Part shown: positions 49,508 to 58,971 of the stretch, one piece after another | Numbering within the stretch: position 1 is the first letter of the stretch | Layout of the letters: each line of letters opens with the position of its first letter | DNA from: CAVYGN01 sp963796325 | GTDB taxonomy: Bacteria > Spirochaetota > Brevinematia > Brevinematales > JAOACQ01 | Length of the DNA stretch: 64,000 nt | Assembly: GCA_963796325.1 (NCBI GenBank) | Contig: CAWCLF010000001.1 | Span: forward strand, 744,001 to 808,000 | Reading direction: 5' to 3' | Notes under the pieces: model-generated | The model's database searches: none | Seen by the model: the letters and a program-made list of their open reading frames with translations, nothing else | Told to the model about the DNA's origin: nothing | Made by a program: the position numbers and the translations under genes

Positions 49508-51886
49508 ATGAAAGAGCATATTTTAATATTTATATTAACAATATCTTTTTTTATCTTTAATCCATTATCTCACTTTTTCGGCGATTCCGATATGGGCGAT
49601 AATGCCTTTATCCAAAACTTTAAAAATGACATAAACAAGCCTGTAGATAATGATGGAAATACGTCTTTAATAGTAGCCGCCAGGAACGGACTATCTGACA
49701 CTATAAAAGAACTGATAGCGCTGAAGGCCGATGTCGATGAGACGAATAAATCCGGAGAAACGGCTTTGATGTACGCTACACTGGAAGGGCGGGCCGATAT
49801 TGTTAAAATATTGATCGGAGCGAAGGCGAATGTCAATGCTGTGAAAAATAACGGGACTACAGCGTTGATATGGGCTACAGACCATGGCAATATCGATGCG
49901 GTTAATGCGTTGATCGATGGCGGGGCCGATATCGATAAGGCTTCAAATAACGGCGATACTCCATTAATGATAGCCGCCTGGGAAGACCGGACCGGGATAG
50001 TAGAAACTCTGATCAAAAGGGGGGCCAATCCCTACCTGGCGAACCGGTTCAATTGGACAGCCCTTATGGCGGCCGCTTTAAAAGGAAAACCCGGCACTGT
50101 AAAAGCGTTTATCGATGCAAAGATAAATATGGACTTTCAGAATAAATTCGGCTGGACAGCCCTGATGATAGCAGCCGGCAGCGGCAATACCGATAATGTT
50201 AAATTATTGGTCGACGCTAAGGCGAATATCGATGCAAGGGATAAGGACAACAGTTCCGCCCTGATGTGGGCTGAACAGAGTTATCAATCCGGGACTGAGG
50301 ATATTTTGATTAAAGCCGGCGCAAAACATATTTCATTCCCAGAATATACCAATACGGTAAATGCTTCAATAAAAACGGATGTGACAAAACGAAAAAATAA
50401 AGATAGCTACTATCCCGGCGATACATGGAGGACATCGGCGCCGGAGGCCCAGGGGATGGATTCGGAATACCTGATCAGGATGCTTAATTATATAGATTTG
50501 AATAAGTTAGATATTCACAGTATTGTAATAATCAGGAACGGATATGTCGTCCTGGAAGCTTACAAGGCGCCTTTCGGCAAGGATAATATCCATATACTTA
50601 AATCCTGCAGTAAAAGCGTGTCATCAGCCCTGATCGGCATCGCCATAAAAAAGGGCTGTATTAAAAGCACGGACCAGAGAGTCGTACCGATCTTTGCCGG
50701 GCAGACCATAAAAAATCTGGATGATAATAAGAGGCTTATTACGATCAGGCACCTTCTTACAATGAGTTCGGGGATAAGCCAGCAGGAGGTCAATGCTAAC
50801 ATGCCCGAAGGCTATATGAAGTCCGCCGATTGGAACCGGTATTATCTCGATCAGCCGATGGCCGCAAGGCCGGGCGCGCTGTTCGCCTACGATTCGGCGG
50901 GGGTTAACCTCCTGATGTCGATTCTGCATAAAACGAGCCGCATGAAAAATTCCGATTTTGCCGATAAGTTTCTATTCAAACCTGTCGGTATAACCAATTA
51001 CTACTGGCAGACAGACCGGCAGGGTGATTATCTGGGGGGATGGGGTCTGGCTATGACGCCTATGGAGATGGCAAGGTTCGGATATCTCTACCTCTTGAAG
51101 GGCGATTGGAATGGAAAACAGGTAATACCGTCCGATTGGGTAAAAGCTTCGATGTCCAGCCAGATCAAACCTTATAACTGGATATCCAAGGACAAAGGTT
51201 ACGGGTACCTCTGGTGGGAGCTGGAGTTCGGAGGCTTTACGGCGGCAGGCTACGGAGGGCAGCGTATAATGGTCATGCCTGAAAAGGACATGGTAGTTGT
51301 CATAACCGCCGGACTAATCAATGAGAGGCCTGAAGAATATTTAACCGGTGAATTTATCAACCGGTCTATTGTTTCGGATACATTCATACCGGGAAACTCT
51401 GAAAAACAGGCCCGGCTGGCGGCAGCCGTCAGCAATTTGGGATACCCGGCAAACAATGAAGAATCCGTTATGCCGGAAACGGCGCATAAAATTTCCGGTA
51501 AAAAATTTATTATGGAAGAGAACAGATGGAATTTTCATTCCATAGAGTTTGAATTCACCGGAACTAACGAATGTTTTCTGGAAGGGGATTACGGTGAAAG
51601 CTTTTTTATATCCGACCCAGCTAAGGCGAAGGAACCTTTCAAATTAAGGGTCGGCCTTGACGGAAAGTACCGGGAAAATGTATTCGCATCGGACTTGCAT
51701 AAGATAGATTTTTCGCGCGGCAAGTGGATCGGTGAAAACGCCTTTGTTATTGAATATTATGAGGCCTGGGACAACAGCAGCAAATACCAGTTTACTTTCC
51801 GGTTTGACAATAAAAAGCTTAATGTTACAGCGGAATCGAAGGTCGGGGAATGGTCGGCGAATATAACGGGAAATATGGAACAATAG
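49508..51886 (+). CDS. secreted ankyrin-repeat protein fused to a class C beta-lactamase-like serine hydrolase
   Basis: 792 residues. Signal peptide about 1-23. Ankyrin repeats about 35-275 (seven regular units, e.g. GETALMYATLEGRADIVKIL, IGAKANVNAV). After the linker YYPGDTWRTSAPEAQGMDSE comes a beta-lactamase/penicillin-binding fold: nucleophile S366 in LKSCSKSVSSALIGIAI (SxxK with K369), Y461 in FAYDSAGVNLL, and GYGGQRIMV near 580. Residues 660-792 form a beta-rich C-terminal domain of the kind often attached to such hydrolases. Likely a periplasmic or surface esterase/peptidase. Paired with the ankyrin-esterase gene 6 kb upstream. Confidence 0.82.
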   Translation: MKEHILIFILTISFFIFNPLSHFFGDSDMGDNAFIQNFKNDINKPVDNDGNTSLIVAARNGLSDTIKELIALKADVDETNKSGETALMYATLEGRADIVKILIGAKANVNAVKNNGTTALIWATDHGNIDAVNALIDGGADIDKASNNGDTPLMIAAWEDRTGIVETLIKRGANPYLANRFNWTALMAAALKGKPGTVKAFIDAKINMDFQNKFGWTALMIAAGSGNTDNVKLLVDAKANIDARDKDNSSALMWAEQSYQSGTEDILIKAGAKHISFPEYTNTVNASIKTDVTKRKNKDSYYPGDTWRTSAPEAQGMDSEYLIRMLNYIDLNKLDIHSIVIIRNGYVVLEAYKAPFGKDNIHILKSCSKSVSSALIGIAIKKGCIKSTDQRVVPIFAGQTIKNLDDNKRLITIRHLLTMSSGISQQEVNANMPEGYMKSADWNRYYLDQPMAARPGALFAYDSAGVNLLMSILHKTSRMKNSDFADKFLFKPVGITNYYWQTDRQGDYLGGWGLAMTPMEMARFGYLYLLKGDWNGKQVIPSDWVKASMSSQIKPYNWISKDKGYGYLWWELEFGGFTAAGYGGQRIMVMPEKDMVVVITAGLINERPEEYLTGEFINRSIVSDTFIPGNSEKQARLAAAVSNLGYPANNEESVMPETAHKISGKKFIMEENRWNFHSIEFEFTGTNECFLEGDYGESFFISDPAKAKEPFKLRVGLDGKYRENVFASDLHKIDFSRGKWIGENAFVIEYYEAWDNSSKYQFTFRFDNKKLNVTAESKVGEWSANITGNMEQ

Positions 51887-51902
51887 CTATTTCTCTTTAT
51901 TA

Positions 51903-52643
51903 TTATGGAGAATATAAGTATGCGGCATTAATCCTGTTGGTGTCCAAAAGATCGATCGCTTTCTCAAAATTAGGACCGCTCAAACCTCCATGATATCTAT
52001 TGGCGTCCTGGATGTAAAAAATATTATGAAAATTACGCATTAGAAAATAATCATACATATAGAAGGCTTCGGGACGGTTGAAGTCGTAATCGCCGGCAGT
52101 AATGACCAGAGATGTATTTTTCTGAGCGTAATTCAAATTCGGCAGGAAGCCTTTTATTTCGTCATCCCAGTTGTCTGATTGACAGCCGCATGAAGCTATC
52201 CCGCCTTTAAAGATGTCCGGCCGGCGGTGAATGATCTTACCGGTAAGGCGTCCGCCCCAGGACGACCCGGCGATATATATCCTGGCAGAGTCGATATTGT
52301 AATACTTAAGCATGTTATAAACCATGGCGAGGGAAAAAACCTCATGTTTATGTTCTTTTGTAAAAGGGACATAATTAATATTGTAACAGTTGTATCCGAC
52401 CCAGATGAGGCTGTTTTTATCAAGGATTTTCCTGTATTCCGCGTCGGGATAATCCCAGGAAATAAAAACGAGCAAACCGAATGGCTTAACACCGTTATAT
52501 CCTTTCGGAACATAAACGCCGACCGGTAATTTTTTCAAATCCAGGCCGGTTTTTTCATCGGAATACGGCGACCATTCTTCCAGTATATACTTGAACATGC
52601 CTCTTTTATCCGCAATCCCCCCCGTTTTTTTGGGAGGAAGCAT
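51903..52643 (-). pseudogene. C-terminal half of a split ankyrin-esterase gene
   Basis: 246 residues of alpha/beta-hydrolase: FKYILEEWSPYSDEKTG, then the serine site IYIAGSSWGGRLTGKIIHRR, and YHGGLSGPNFEKAIDLL. It aligns with residues 575-800 of the intact ankyrin-esterase at 41072. The frame opens at CATG (52641-52644) next to IS copy 2. The missing N-terminal half lies at 57837-58436 on the plus strand, also ending at CATG beside IS copy 3; joined, they read YKTPM-LPPKKTGG in frame. There is no signal peptide, so this half is not exported even if made. Confidence 0.8.
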
Positions 52644-52676
52644 GCGGTTTTTGTCAAGGGAGTTGTCGCTTTTATT

Positions 52677-53705
52677 TTACGCAGCAATCAACGATTCCTT
52701 GTTAGTCTTACTCGGATTTAAAAATACAGATTCTACACGTTCCCATTTTTTACATTCTCCTGACCATCTTTCAGGGTGCTTACTTTTTGCAGCCTCATAA
52801 GTGTTTTCTCTTGTCTGTAGGATAGCTTTATCTTTACCGTCATGCCTCTGTGCAGGCGTTACATATCCAATACCTGAATGAAGATGCTTATTGTTATACC
52901 AATCTACAAAATTTTGCATCCATATTTCTGCCTCTTCCATTGTCTCAAAATGGCCAGGGTATTTCACATTATATTTCAATGTCTTAAACAATGATTCTGA
53001 GTAAGGATTATCGTTACTTACGCTCGGCCTTGAAAATGAAGGCATAACCTGTAGCCTCTGCAAGGTCGATAACATCGTTGCTCCTTTCATAGGAGAACCA
53101 TTGTCAGAATGTAAATACAAGCCTTTCAAATCAATGGTTTCTCCGATTTCTGCCATCATCCTTGCGGCATGTTCAGAGCTTTCCTCCTCCTGCATTTTCC
53201 AGCCGACTATCTTACGGCTCCAGACATCCTCAAACAGATAGAGATAGAAATACTGGCCCTTGATAAGACTGGATATATAAGTAATATCCCAGCTCCATAC
53301 CTGATTAGGCCCTGTCGCTTCCAGTTCTCTTGGCGTTTTCCTTGCCATTTTGGGCTTTGTTTCATATCTATGATGAAGCATATTATTATCTTTCAATACA
53401 CGATAAAAAGTAGATTCTGATCCTTTATAGACCCCTTCCTCGGCCAATAACGGCACTATTTCATTCGGCGTCATATCTCTAAATCTCTCGCTGCAGCAGC
53501 AGGAGATGATCTCCTCCCTTTCTTCGGCCGACAGGGCATTAGAAGGCATTACATTTCTCAATTTTCTTCTGTCTCCCTCAAGATTTTTATCCCAGCGCTG
53601 TATGGTCCTGATGTCATAACCTGATTCTTCACAAGCCTTATCCCTGCTTGCACCTGCTGTTACAGCCTCATTAATCAAGGCGCAGATATCTATCCGTATA
53701 TCCAT
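52677..53705 (-). CDS. IS3-type transposase OrfB, copy 2
   Basis: 342 residues with the same DDE motifs as copy 1 (WSWDITYIS, LHSDNGSP, NPYSESLFKTLKY) and scattered substitutions (GHFETMEEAEIWMQ). Open throughout, so probably active. Confidence 0.92.
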   Translation of the reverse strand: MDIRIDICALINEAVTAGASRDKACEESGYDIRTIQRWDKNLEGDRRKLRNVMPSNALSAEEREEIISCCCSERFRDMTPNEIVPLLAEEGVYKGSESTFYRVLKDNNMLHHRYETKPKMARKTPRELEATGPNQVWSWDITYISSLIKGQYFYLYLFEDVWSRKIVGWKMQEEESSEHAARMMAEIGETIDLKGLYLHSDNGSPMKGATMLSTLQRLQVMPSFSRPSVSNDNPYSESLFKTLKYNVKYPGHFETMEEAEIWMQNFVDWYNNKHLHSGIGYVTPAQRHDGKDKAILQTRENTYEAAKSKHPERWSGECKKWERVESVFLNPSKTNKESLIAA

Positions 53706-53710
53706 GGGAG

Positions 53711-54193
53711 TTAATCTTCCTCTTTGCCGAATAGCTTGTTCAGTTTTTTTTTAAGCACCAGCAGAGAAGTAACCTCGGCTATAGTTTTATCCTTACGGTT
53801 AATTTCCTTTTCTAATTCTATGATTTTTGCTTTCAAACCCTTGTTTTCTTCTCTATATGAGTTATTAGATAACACTGATTTACACTCCTGTTTCCAGAGT
53901 TCGATATGCGTTGTCTGAAGTCCGTTTTTCCTTAGCCACTGGCCCAACTCTTCTCCCGATTGGCTTGCAGTGTCTAATACCGCCTGATATTTATCAGATA
54001 GTTTCCAGCCTCTCGGGCTTCTCTCCTGGTATCCTCTAGATACATTATTCTGGATCATTTTCCTCCAATTGTAAAGGGTCTGATCACTCACTCCTATTTC
54101 CTTGCTCAATTCAATCACGGTCTTTCCGCCAGGAATACACATCTTTTGAACCGCAGCTTTCCTGAATTCTTCTGAATGAATTTGACTATTCAT
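53711..54193 (-). CDS. IS3-type transposase OrfA, copy 2
   Basis: 160 residues; HTH VIELSKEIGVSDQTLYNWRK and a C-terminal coiled coil. The region around residues 109-120 (NNSYREENKGLKAKIIELEK) differs most from copies 1 and 3. Stops 5 bp before orfB, as in the other copies. Confidence 0.88.
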   Translation of the reverse strand: MNSQIHSEEFRKAAVQKMCIPGGKTVIELSKEIGVSDQTLYNWRKMIQNNVSRGYQERSPRGWKLSDKYQAVLDTASQSGEELGQWLRKNGLQTTHIELWKQECKSVLSNNSYREENKGLKAKIIELEKEINRKDKTIAEVTSLLVLKKKLNKLFGKEED

Positions 54194-54211
54194 TTTTTAT
54201 CCCCTAATATT

Positions 54212-54946
54212 TTAGGCGACAACTATCCTAACACACGGGGCATATTCAAGAATCTTGGTCTTGTTAATAATTATAGGGGTACCTACTAACTCATAAAGGA
54301 ATGCTTCCATTTGTTTGACAGAGACACCATTTTCTACGATGAGTGATGAAAACACCCACTCCGAATACTGTTTGTAAGCATCAACAATATCGACTTCAAG
54401 AAATCCCTTATGTCCTCTTCGGACAGCAATCTCCTTTAATTTGTTGAAGAAAAAGATCATATCTCTAGGTCTAGGAATAATACGTTTATAAATGTAATCT
54501 TTCGATGATTCACCATTAACTTCAGTAACAAGATATTTTTTCCATAAATCATCTGGGGTTACATTACCATTGAGTATGCAGAAACGTTCTTCAATGATAC
54601 GATATAGAGTCTCTTTATCCTCAACAATAAGTTTTGTATATTCAATCTTATCTGGCTCTCTTGCGGTCTGCATGACATACTTAAATATATCACTTCTGAG
54701 AAATATAGTCAGATGAAATTCAACAGAACTTTGATTCTTAGAATCGCCGGCGAAGTCTCTTATTATTCTTCCAGTAACTCCCAGTAGACTCAATAACCAC
54801 CTACACTGAAAATCAATATCGCTATTGTCTTTCCATGACTTATCTAAATTGTCCATTAATATAAAAATTTTTTTCCCTCTAGGAAATAGTCTCAAAATAT
54901 TTCTCTTTATGTCTGGTAATATTTTTTGATGTAATAACTCAGACAC
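54212..54946 (-). pseudogene. Sll1717-type P-loop ATPase, internal fragment
   Basis: IFILMDNLDKSWKDNSDIDF (Walker B-like), CRWLLSLLGVTGRIIRDF, FLRSDIFKYVMQTAREPDKI and IIEERF are the pattern of P-loop ATPases of the Sll1717 family. The Walker A half is absent: the frame is open only back to a TAG at about 55052, with GTG at 54946 the first plausible start. The 3' end is cut by IS copy 2; the last ten codons come from the IS. Such ATPases occur in mobile defence-like loci, but nothing else of one remains here. Confidence 0.55.
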
Positions 54947-55238
54947 TCTAACTTTGAACTCTGATTCCCCATTCCCATCGCTTAATGCGGTTAATGATAA
55001 ATTAGTAGAGTTCTCCCAAATGCCCGGTAATCTTAACCATTTCCTTAATCCCTAATGTTTTATAATTACTTTCATAAAAAAGAACCCTAATTAAAATGAT
55101 AAACTACTAAAAAGATTTTATTTTATTAAATCTTTATTGTCAATTGCTTGTGAAAATATTTGGAATTTTCTGAAAATTTTCCCAGCCTGTTAAAACTTCG
55201 CAATCTCCACAAAAGAATCCAACTTTTATCTTTAATAG
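54947..55238. other. AT-rich region without a gene
   Basis: 54947-55051 extends the ATPase frame. Beyond it, AAAGATTT (55111-55118) and AAATCTTT (55128-55135) form an AT-rich hairpin that could terminate transcription from either side. Nothing else recognised. Confidence 0.35.
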
Positions 55239-56087
55239 TCAATAATTTGTCGTAACAACCAGGGAACTCCTGAAACTTTTATAATACAAACCCAGCTCAT
55301 TCAGGTTTGAGTTTGTATTCTCAAGGGCGGTTTGCTGCCAGTTTGTAACAGGAAAAGATATAAACCAGAAATAATGTTCAATAAACGTCATCTTCTCAAG
55401 GACAGGTAGGCTCAGCTTCATGAACTCAAGTTCTTTTGCGGCTAACTCTTTTGAGTTCGTGTCGGCATAGGAGAGGGCAAATTCAGTCAGCCAAATTGGT
55501 TTATGGTAGAGATTCCAGACATTTGAAATCATTATTGACATAGAACGCATAGCGCCTGAAGGATTGTCCGAATCTCCTGTATAATTTCCATAGTAATGAA
55601 GACAAATAAAATCAACTCTGTAATTGTGGAAATCAGCCAGCCTCATGAAATCATGGAGCCATCCATTTGGATAGCCGGTATATTTGCCCGATGCCGGGCT
55701 TCCCATCCTCAAACCCATTTTTTCAAGCCTGGGCCAAACATTTATCGCACTTTCAACAGACATATTTGCTTGGCCGGAAAACTCGGGTTCATTGAATCCG
55801 AGAAGTGTCGTATTGCTTATTTTAATTGTATTCATGACGGCAGGAGTGGCAGAGTTTAAAGACCAGATCATCGGAACGAATACTGAACCAGAGGAAGGAA
55901 AGAGAGGGTTATGAGGAATATAGCTCCAGTTATAAACAAGGTATGTAACATTAGATTCCGCGAAAGCATTGTCGCAGCCCATAGTAAGACCTTTCTTCAA
56001 TGTCACGCTAATTTTTTCACAGTAACCTGACACGACGGTACTGATCATGCAGCTTAATAATATTATCAGGCATTTTGCATTTAGCAT
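55239..56087 (-). CDS. secreted glycoside hydrolase, GH128-like (Asl1 catalytic core)
   Basis: 282 residues with a signal peptide (about 1-22, CLIILLSCMISTVVSG). The TIM-barrel motifs LLGFNEPE (acid/base glutamate), VDFICLHYYGNY and PIWLTEFALSY (nucleophile glutamate) match the Glyco_hydro_cc/GH128 family, endo-beta-1,3-glucanases found mostly in fungi and scattered bacteria. Length is usual for the catalytic core alone. SD GGAG eight bases before ATG. Flanked by mobile elements on both sides, so probably acquired cargo. Confidence 0.8.
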   Translation of the reverse strand: MLNAKCLIILLSCMISTVVSGYCEKISVTLKKGLTMGCDNAFAESNVTYLVYNWSYIPHNPLFPSSGSVFVPMIWSLNSATPAVMNTIKISNTTLLGFNEPEFSGQANMSVESAINVWPRLEKMGLRMGSPASGKYTGYPNGWLHDFMRLADFHNYRVDFICLHYYGNYTGDSDNPSGAMRSMSIMISNVWNLYHKPIWLTEFALSYADTNSKELAAKELEFMKLSLPVLEKMTFIEHYFWFISFPVTNWQQTALENTNSNLNELGLYYKSFRSSLVVTTNY

Positions 56088-56189
56088 ATCGGAACTCCAG
56101 AATTGGGTTTTTTCAGGAACAAATAATAAAGAGTCTTTTTTAAAATAACAATACCGAGAATTGGGTATTTTGATGTTTTGATATTAATT

Positions 56190-57835
56190 CGGGATTTCCC
56201 ATTTAGCATATTGAAACTCCAAAAATCCGGATCCCAATGCATTCTGTCAATATTTTATCAACCTTATCAGGGCATGTCAACATAAAATTCCTCTCTTTCC
56301 AGTCCAAGACGGCATGAAAGCGGTAGAATTCAACCCTTTCTTAAAATTCGACAACAGGAACCCCTTTATTATTTTCATTGCATCAATCCTTATAATGATT
56401 CCAAGGCCAAAGACCGGAACCGTTCTATCCTTTCGAGTACCGCTTCAAATATTTCCTTTGGGACAGCAACTTCAGCCATCTGAAATATCGTGTACCGGGC
56501 ATGGCTTATAACCTTCGCCCCGATCTTGATAAGCTTATCCCGGAGGGTCGTCATCGACCAATGCCGGATAGACCGAGGCAGTGCAACCCGTCGAAGGAAG
56601 TTTCCCAGATTGTAAGCAAGAGCGAATAACTGCAATCTCACCTGGTTATCTGTAAAGTCGTGGCATGACAGTCTTGTCCACTTGATAGCGTATTTTCCTT
56701 CCTTGATCCACTGCTCCGCCGTTCCTCTCATGTTATAGAACCTGACGACCTTCTTCGGCTGCCATCGGAGGTTTGTTATGATGAATCCGACACGAGGAAA
56801 CAGTTCCCCACGATGCCACTCAACCTTCGCTATTACACGGCGTCCCTTGTCCCAGCTTACTGCCCGATAGAAGAAATCGTGGTACAGGACAACGGGGGCG
56901 AAGGACGGCCTTCCGATCGGGCGTTTCAGAAGATGTGCGATATTCTTTTGAAGAATATCATTAGCAGGAAGCCTGATCGTGTAAAGGAAGTTTTCTGATT
57001 CAAGGTATTCGTAAATGTCCGGATTTGCGAAAGCGGCATCTCCCCTGAAATAGCAGTCCAGATTCTGATCTCTATATTTTTCAACAATAGGTTTAAGCAT
57101 TGTTTTCCATCCATTGGCGCTATGGACATTACCCTCACGAAGCATCGCAGATTCAAGGTCTCCTGACTGGTTAAAACAAAACAGCGGGTGATAACAGGTA
57201 CATCCGAAATGACCGTTGTAAGCGGAGCCTTCCTGATTCCCATAGGTTTCACTGACCGAACTGTCCATGTCAAGCACTATCCGCTTAAGATATTCTGCGC
57301 TTCTGATCCGGTCAATCCACTTTCCCGGTAATTGCATCAACACTTTTAAATTATTGTCTGATGAAAGAACCTCAGTCTCGAACCTGCTCATCTGACTCGT
57401 TGAAGCGGCTGTATATCCCAGGGCACGACCGCCGACAATTCTTCGCATTACCGGATCAATACTCAACCTGTCGGCATCGTTTGTATCTTCATATCCCGCA
57501 ATCCTTGAGAAAACAGATTGCCGCAGTTGAGCGGCAAGGGAATGTCTCTTGTTTTTACCGGGGCGGCTATCAGAAAGATAGTGATTCGCACTTTCTGTGA
57601 GTCCTAAAGCATGGTCAAGTTCACGGTATGCAAGTAAGCCTGCATCGGAAGTAATAGATGTTCCATGAAATTCGAGACGTATATTATTATCAAAATTCAG
57701 GCAAAATGCCGATTTTCTTCTTTCACCCATCGTATTCTCCCTTTTTTTGCTGCCCATTGCGCTCTATCTCTTTCTCTACACGTTAGTTATAGCATGGTTT
57801 TAGGCATTCTTCAAGATTTCATCTGGGAAATCCCG
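56190..57835 (-). mobile_element. IS1380-type insertion sequence (about 1646 bp)
   Basis: CGGGATTTCCCA (56190-56201) is the exact inverse of TGGGAAATCCCG (57824-57835); a further TTGAA ten bases in is matched on both sides. The transposase lies between them on the minus strand. No target duplication is visible. The right end abuts the coding sequence of the split ankyrin gene, so the element has removed or displaced its 5' part. Confidence 0.65.
56390..57730 (-). CDS. IS1380-family transposase
   Basis: 446 residues from ATG at 57730 (SD GGGAG); an ATG at 57757 is possible. DDE core: IVLDMDSSVSETYGNQEGSA (first aspartate region), CYFRGDAAFANPDIYEYLE (second aspartate), FIITNL and MRGTAEQWIKEGKYAIKWTR (catalytic glutamate), then QLFALAYNLGNFLRRVALP. 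These are the group 1 transposase motifs of IS1380. The reading frame is intact. Confidence 0.9.
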   Translation of the reverse strand: MGERRKSAFCLNFDNNIRLEFHGTSITSDAGLLAYRELDHALGLTESANHYLSDSRPGKNKRHSLAAQLRQSVFSRIAGYEDTNDADRLSIDPVMRRIVGGRALGYTAASTSQMSRFETEVLSSDNNLKVLMQLPGKWIDRIRSAEYLKRIVLDMDSSVSETYGNQEGSAYNGHFGCTCYHPLFCFNQSGDLESAMLREGNVHSANGWKTMLKPIVEKYRDQNLDCYFRGDAAFANPDIYEYLESENFLYTIRLPANDILQKNIAHLLKRPIGRPSFAPVVLYHDFFYRAVSWDKGRRVIAKVEWHRGELFPRVGFIITNLRWQPKKVVRFYNMRGTAEQWIKEGKYAIKWTRLSCHDFTDNQVRLQLFALAYNLGNFLRRVALPRSIRHWSMTTLRDKLIKIGAKVISHARYTIFQMAEVAVPKEIFEAVLERIERFRSLALESL

Positions 57836-57836
57836 G

Positions 57837-58436
57837 TTAAAAGCCCTGGCCGCTTTTCCGGTTGAAGAATATCAAAAACTGCAGGCAAGGACTTCGCTTG
57901 GAGTGCCGGCTACCGTGCTTCACCTCGCAGTTGAAAACGGGGACATGGATGTTTTAAAGGCATTGTGTGCATGCAAGGTAAACTGGAACGTCCCGGACCG
58001 CTATAAAAGGACCCCGCTCTTACTGGCGGTTATGATGAACCGGAAGGATATCGTCAGCCTTCTTCTTGAAAACGGAGCGGATCCCAATTTCTATGATTCC
58101 CAGTTAATGTCTCCGTACGCTTTCGCGGCCGGGAAGAACCCTGAAATGATGAATCTTTTATTAAAATCGACAAATAAACCGGATAGTATTGTACCTTTCT
58201 TAAACGCTGTAATGGCCGGAAATATCGATCTTGCCAAACAGCTTTACATTTATTCTGAAAAGATGGCCGGTACGAATATAATTGATTACGCCGTCGATTT
58301 CGGCCAGCCTGAAATAACTGAATTTTTAACGGGAAAGATCCCGCAATTGTTTGATGAATCCAATAAATTTGTTTCCGCCGCCCGGTCCAACAGAATTCGT
58401 TTCTCGGGTTATGAAACAGGTTATAAAACTCCCATG
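57837..58436 (+). pseudogene. ankyrin half of the split ankyrin-esterase gene
   Basis: The frame is open from the IS1380 end: ALAAFPVEEYQKLQARTSLG, VPATVLHLAVENGDMDVLKA, WNVPDRYKRTPLLLAVMMNR, closely matching residues about 370-570 of the intact gene at 41072 (SDEFRKLQARQ; DWNVPDRNGATPLHLAAM). Upstream ankyrins and the signal peptide are missing, cut by the IS1380 element. It runs into IS copy 3 at CATG (58433-58436). GTG at 57903 is the first possible start. Its C-terminal partner is 51903-52643. Confidence 0.82.
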
Positions 58437-58483
58437 CCCCGTGTGTTAGGATAGTTGTCGCCTAAAATATTAGGAGACAAAAA

Positions 58484-58966
58484 ATGAAAAGTCAATTTCA
58501 TTCAGAAGAATTCAGGAGAACTATCGTTCAAAAGATGTGTATTCCCGGCGGGAAAACAGTAACAGAATTAAGTCAGGAAATAGGAGTGAGTGATCAGACC
58601 CTTTACAATTGGAGGAAAATGATCCAGAATAATGTATCCAGAGGATACCAGGAGAGAAGTCCGAGAGGTTGGAAACTATCTGAAAAGTATCAGGCGGTGA
58701 TAGATTCAGCCAATCAATCGGGAGAAGAGTTGGGACAGTGGCTAAGGAAAAACGGACTTCAGACAACGCATATCGAGCTCTGGAAACAGGAGTGTAAATC
58801 AGTGTTATCTAATAATGAAGCCAGGGATGAAATCAAGCAATTGAAAATAAAAATAGCCGAGTTAGAAAAGGAAATTAATCGTAAGGATAAAACTATAGCC
58901 GAGGTTACTTCTCTGCTGGTGCTTAAAAAAAAACTGAACAAGCTATTCGGCAAAGAGGAAGATTAA
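58484..58966 (+). CDS. IS3-type transposase OrfA, copy 3
   Basis: 160 residues identical to the copy 1 protein (HTH VTELSQEIGVSDQTLYNWRK and coiled coil). Stops 5 bp before orfB. Confidence 0.88.
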   Translation: MKSQFHSEEFRRTIVQKMCIPGGKTVTELSQEIGVSDQTLYNWRKMIQNNVSRGYQERSPRGWKLSEKYQAVIDSANQSGEELGQWLRKNGLQTTHIELWKQECKSVLSNNEARDEIKQLKIKIAELEKEINRKDKTIAEVTSLLVLKKKLNKLFGKEED

Positions 58967-58971
58967 CTCCC

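Larger units (their letters stand above)
52645..54240 (-). mobile_element. IS3-type insertion sequence, copy 2 (1596 bp, inverted, diverged)
   Basis: Ends CGGTTTT (52645) and CACGGGG (54240), the same extended termini as copies 1 and 3. It differs from those at many positions (for example MNSQIHSEEFRKAAV against MKSQFHSEEFRRTIV). Its outer flanks do not form a target duplication with each other: right flank is the split esterase, left flank the truncated ATPase. Confidence 0.88.

Noticed and set aside
54212..56087. Anti-phage defence island from the ATPase fragment and neighbouring genes
   Set aside because: Only an internal ATPase fragment remains, and the neighbour is a glycoside hydrolase; there is no nuclease or other effector.
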